This document shows positions 7,248-8,919 of a DNA stretch of 8,919 nucleotides, piece by piece. The notes below the pieces were generated by a model that saw only the letters and a program-made list of their open reading frames with translations, made no database searches and was not told the origin of the DNA. The stretch is taken from the NCBI GenBank assembly GCA_947624945.1, contig CANQMJ010000105.1:1-8919 (forward strand), written 5' to 3'. Made by a program: the position numbers and the translations under genes. This stretch comes from an uncultured Clostridia bacterium. GTDB taxonomy: Bacteria; Bacillota; Clostridia; Oscillospirales; CAG-272. Each line of letters opens with the position of its first letter. The first letter of the stretch is position 1.

Positions 7248-8919
7248 TCACACGACTGTGTAGCCGGCGGCGGTCACAGCCGCCGCGAGAGCGGAGTCGT
7301 CGACGTCGTGCGTCAGCGTAACGACAGCGTTCGCCTTCTTATGACTGACCTTCGCCTCGGCGACGCCGTCGACGGCCTCGAGCGCGGACTTGACGCGCGC
7401 CTCGCAGTGCGGGCACATCATGCCCTTGATCTTAATAGTTTTTTCCATACTTTTCTTGTCCTTTCGGCTTTTCTTTGATTTATTTTCATTCGCGGACCTG
7501 CCGCGGATGTTGCAGAAATTGAGACGCAAAGCGTTCGTTACGACGCAGAAGCTCGACAGGCTCATCGCCGCCGCGCCGAACATCGGGTCGAGCTCGAGCG
7601 AAAGCGACGGTATGAACGCGCCCGCCGCGAGCGGTATGCCTATCACGTTGTAGATGAACGCCCAGAACAGGTTCTCGTGTATGTTGCGGAGCGTCGCGCG
7701 ACCGAGACATATCGCGGCGGGAACGTCGGAGAGGCGGCTCTTCATCAGCACGACCTCGGCGGAGTCGATGGCGACGTCGGTGCCCGCGCCTATCGCGATG
7801 CCGACGTCGGCGGCCGTCAGCGCCGGCGCGTCATTGACGCCGTCGCCGACCATGACGACGCGCCCACTCTTGCGCAGCTCGCGCACGGCGGCCTCCTTGC
7901 CGTCGGGCAGAACGCCCGCAACAACGTCGTCGACGTGTGCCTCTTTACCGATAGCGGCGGCGGTGCGCGCGTTGTCGCCCGTCAACATCACGACGCGTAT
8001 GCCCATCGAGCGAAGCTCGTCGACGGCGGCGGCGCTGTCGGGCTTTATCACGTCCGCTACGGCGACGACGCCGAGACAGCGTCCGTCAACGGCGAAGTAA
8101 AGCGGCGTCTTGCCGGACGCCGACATCGCATCCGCGGCGTCGGTCATACTATCGGGTATATCGCATACGGACGAAACGTAAGCGTGATTCCCGCCGACGG
8201 CACGCTTGCCGTCCACTGTGCCGGAGACGCCGTTGCCGCTCGCGGCGCGGAAATCGTCGGCGTCGGGCGCGGAAACGGAGTTCTCATCAGCATACGCGGT
8301 GACGGCGCGCGCGATCGGGTGCTCGCTCTTTTTCTCGAGCGCATACGCGACGCGCATCAGCTCGCGCGCGTCGATGTTGTCGGCGGGTATAACGTCGGTG
8401 ACGCGCGGCTTTCCCTCCGTGATCGTGCCCGTTTTGTCAAGCGCGACCGTGTCGACGCGTCCCATCGCTTCGAGCGATGCGGCGGTCTTATACAGTATGC
8501 CGTTTTTCGCGCCGACGCCGCTGCCGACCATTATCGCGACGGGAGTCGCAAGCCCGAGCGCGCACGGGCAGCTTATGACGAGCACCGATATGCCGCGCGC
8601 GAGCGCGAATCCGACGTCTCGCCCGGCGATGAGCCATACCGCGACCGTTATTGCCGCGACGGTCATGACGGCGGGGACGAATATGCCCGCGACGCGGTCC
8701 GCGATCTTGGCTATCGGCGCCTTTGTCGCGGCGGCGTCGCCGACCATTTTGACGATTTGCGACAGCGTCGTGTCCTCGCCGACGCGCGTCGCGCAGCACG
8801 ATAAAAATCCCGACGTGTTCGTAGTGCCCGCCGACACGGTGTCGCCGATCTCCTTGTCGACGGGGATGCTCTCGCCCGACAGCGACGACTCGTCGACGGC
8901 TGACACGCCGTCGGTGACG
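7248..8919 (-). CDS. copA: Cu(I)-transporting P1B-type ATPase fused to a C-terminal HMA domain, N terminus cut by window edge
   Basis: The frame is open to the window edge. The visible 556 residues start in the actuator domain (DGVSAVDESSLSGES, with SGES for the usual TGES). The GTG at 8906 is not a start. In window numbering, the transport-site CPC is at 117-119 and the phosphorylated Asp of DKTGT at 161. The SEHP nucleotide motif is at 198-201 and GDGVNDAP at 358-365. Last come the Cu(I)-specific membrane motifs, YN (423-424) in AFIYNVIGIPLAAG and MSLSS (452-456) before VVTNALRL. A Lys/Ser-rich linker leads to a 66-residue HMA domain (491-556) with GMMCPHC (Cys502, Cys505), which can bind and pass Cu(I). 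The protein should export copper across the cytoplasmic membrane. No CsoR or CopY gene is seen. Other soft-metal P1B pumps fit the membrane motifs less well. Confidence 0.95.
   Translation of the reverse strand, partial: VTDGVSAVDESSLSGESIPVDKEIGDTVSAGTTNTSGFLSCCATRVGEDTTLSQIVKMVGDAAATKAPIAKIADRVAGIFVPAVMTVAAITVAVWLIAGRDVGFALARGISVLVISCPCALGLATPVAIMVGSGVGAKNGILYKTAASLEAMGRVDTVALDKTGTITEGKPRVTDVIPADNIDARELMRVAYALEKKSEHPIARAVTAYADENSVSAPDADDFRAASGNGVSGTVDGKRAVGGNHAYVSSVCDIPDSMTDAADAMSASGKTPLYFAVDGRCLGVVAVADVIKPDSAAAVDELRSMGIRVVMLTGDNARTAAAIGKEAHVDDVVAGVLPDGKEAAVRELRKSGRVVMVGDGVNDAPALTAADVGIAIGAGTDVAIDSAEVVLMKSRLSDVPAAICLGRATLRNIHENLFWAFIYNVIGIPLAAGAFIPSLSLELDPMFGAAAMSLSSFCVVTNALRLNFCNIRGRSANENKSKKSRKDKKSMEKTIKIKGMMCPHCEARVKSALEAVDGVAEAKVSHKKANAVVTLTHDVDDSALAAAVTAAGYTVV
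7459..7464 (-). promoter_or_regulatory. Internal ribosome-binding site before the HMA domain of the copper ATPase
   Basis: AAAGGA on the minus strand (7464-7459) lies ten bases before an in-frame ATG (7448-7446) that begins exactly at the HMA domain (MEKTIKIKGMMCPHC). The surrounding linker DNA (about 7446-7494) is AT-rich, unlike the rest of the gene. Translation from here would give a free 66-residue CopZ-like copper chaperone as well as the fused pump. Whether the site is used cannot be told from sequence. Confidence 0.5.

Noticed and set aside
8904..8906. GTG as start of the copper ATPase
   Set aside because: The frame continues upstream to the window edge, and the residues around it belong to the conserved actuator-domain motif, so the gene is simply cut by the window.

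Overview
The window looks like a chromosomal segment of a Firmicute, most likely a gut-type clostridium. Three things point that way: a groES-groEL operon with a perfect CIRCE operator (the HrcA system), GroEL/GroES sequences of clostridial character, and an ABC-F gene behind a Gram-positive-style attenuator leader. Coding DNA is GC-rich, with many GCG, CGC and TCG codons. The non-coding stretches are partly AT-rich and full of dispersed hairpin repeats. I do not assign a genus.

Layout. (1) At 1-1184 (+) lies the 3' part of a membrane protein that resembles an ABC-2-type transporter permease. (2) At 1185-2102 there is a gene-free stretch with one copy of a ~350-bp dispersed element, a hairpin-rich element bounded by ~30-bp inverted repeats, and a 21-bp-stem terminator that ends groEL. 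(3) At 2103-4058 (-) lies groES-groEL, with its own promoter and CIRCE. (4) At 4295-6059 (+) lies a duplicated-ATPase ABC-F protein, read divergently from groES. It has a fully consensus promoter and a ~212-nt leader. The leader holds a three-codon upstream ORF (Met-Arg-Lys-stop) buried in the 5' arm of a large, multi-branched terminator hairpin. (5) At 6060-7247 there is a second gene-free stretch with a partial and a full inverted copy of the dispersed element, an orphan consensus promoter on the minus strand, two 193-bp-spaced tandem copies of a small repeat, and a 20-bp-stem terminator. (6) At 7248-8919 (-) lies a Cu(I)-type P1B ATPase, truncated at its N terminus by the window edge. It is fused in frame to a C-terminal HMA copper-chaperone-like domain that has its own internal ribosome-binding site.

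How the parts work together. The genes are separate functional units: chaperonin folding, probable ribosome protection or translation factor, copper export, and an unrelated transporter. The most interesting signal is the ABC-F leader. Promoter, Shine-Dalgarno, mini-ORF, nested stems and U-tract are arranged as expected for ribosome-mediated attenuation, in which a drug-stalled ribosome on the uORF would prevent termination and switch on a resistance-type ABC-F. Secondary points of interest are the hairpin repeats that serve as gene terminators, where tail and hairpin apex vary together, and the inverted ~350-bp elements that flank the groESL/ABC-F block.
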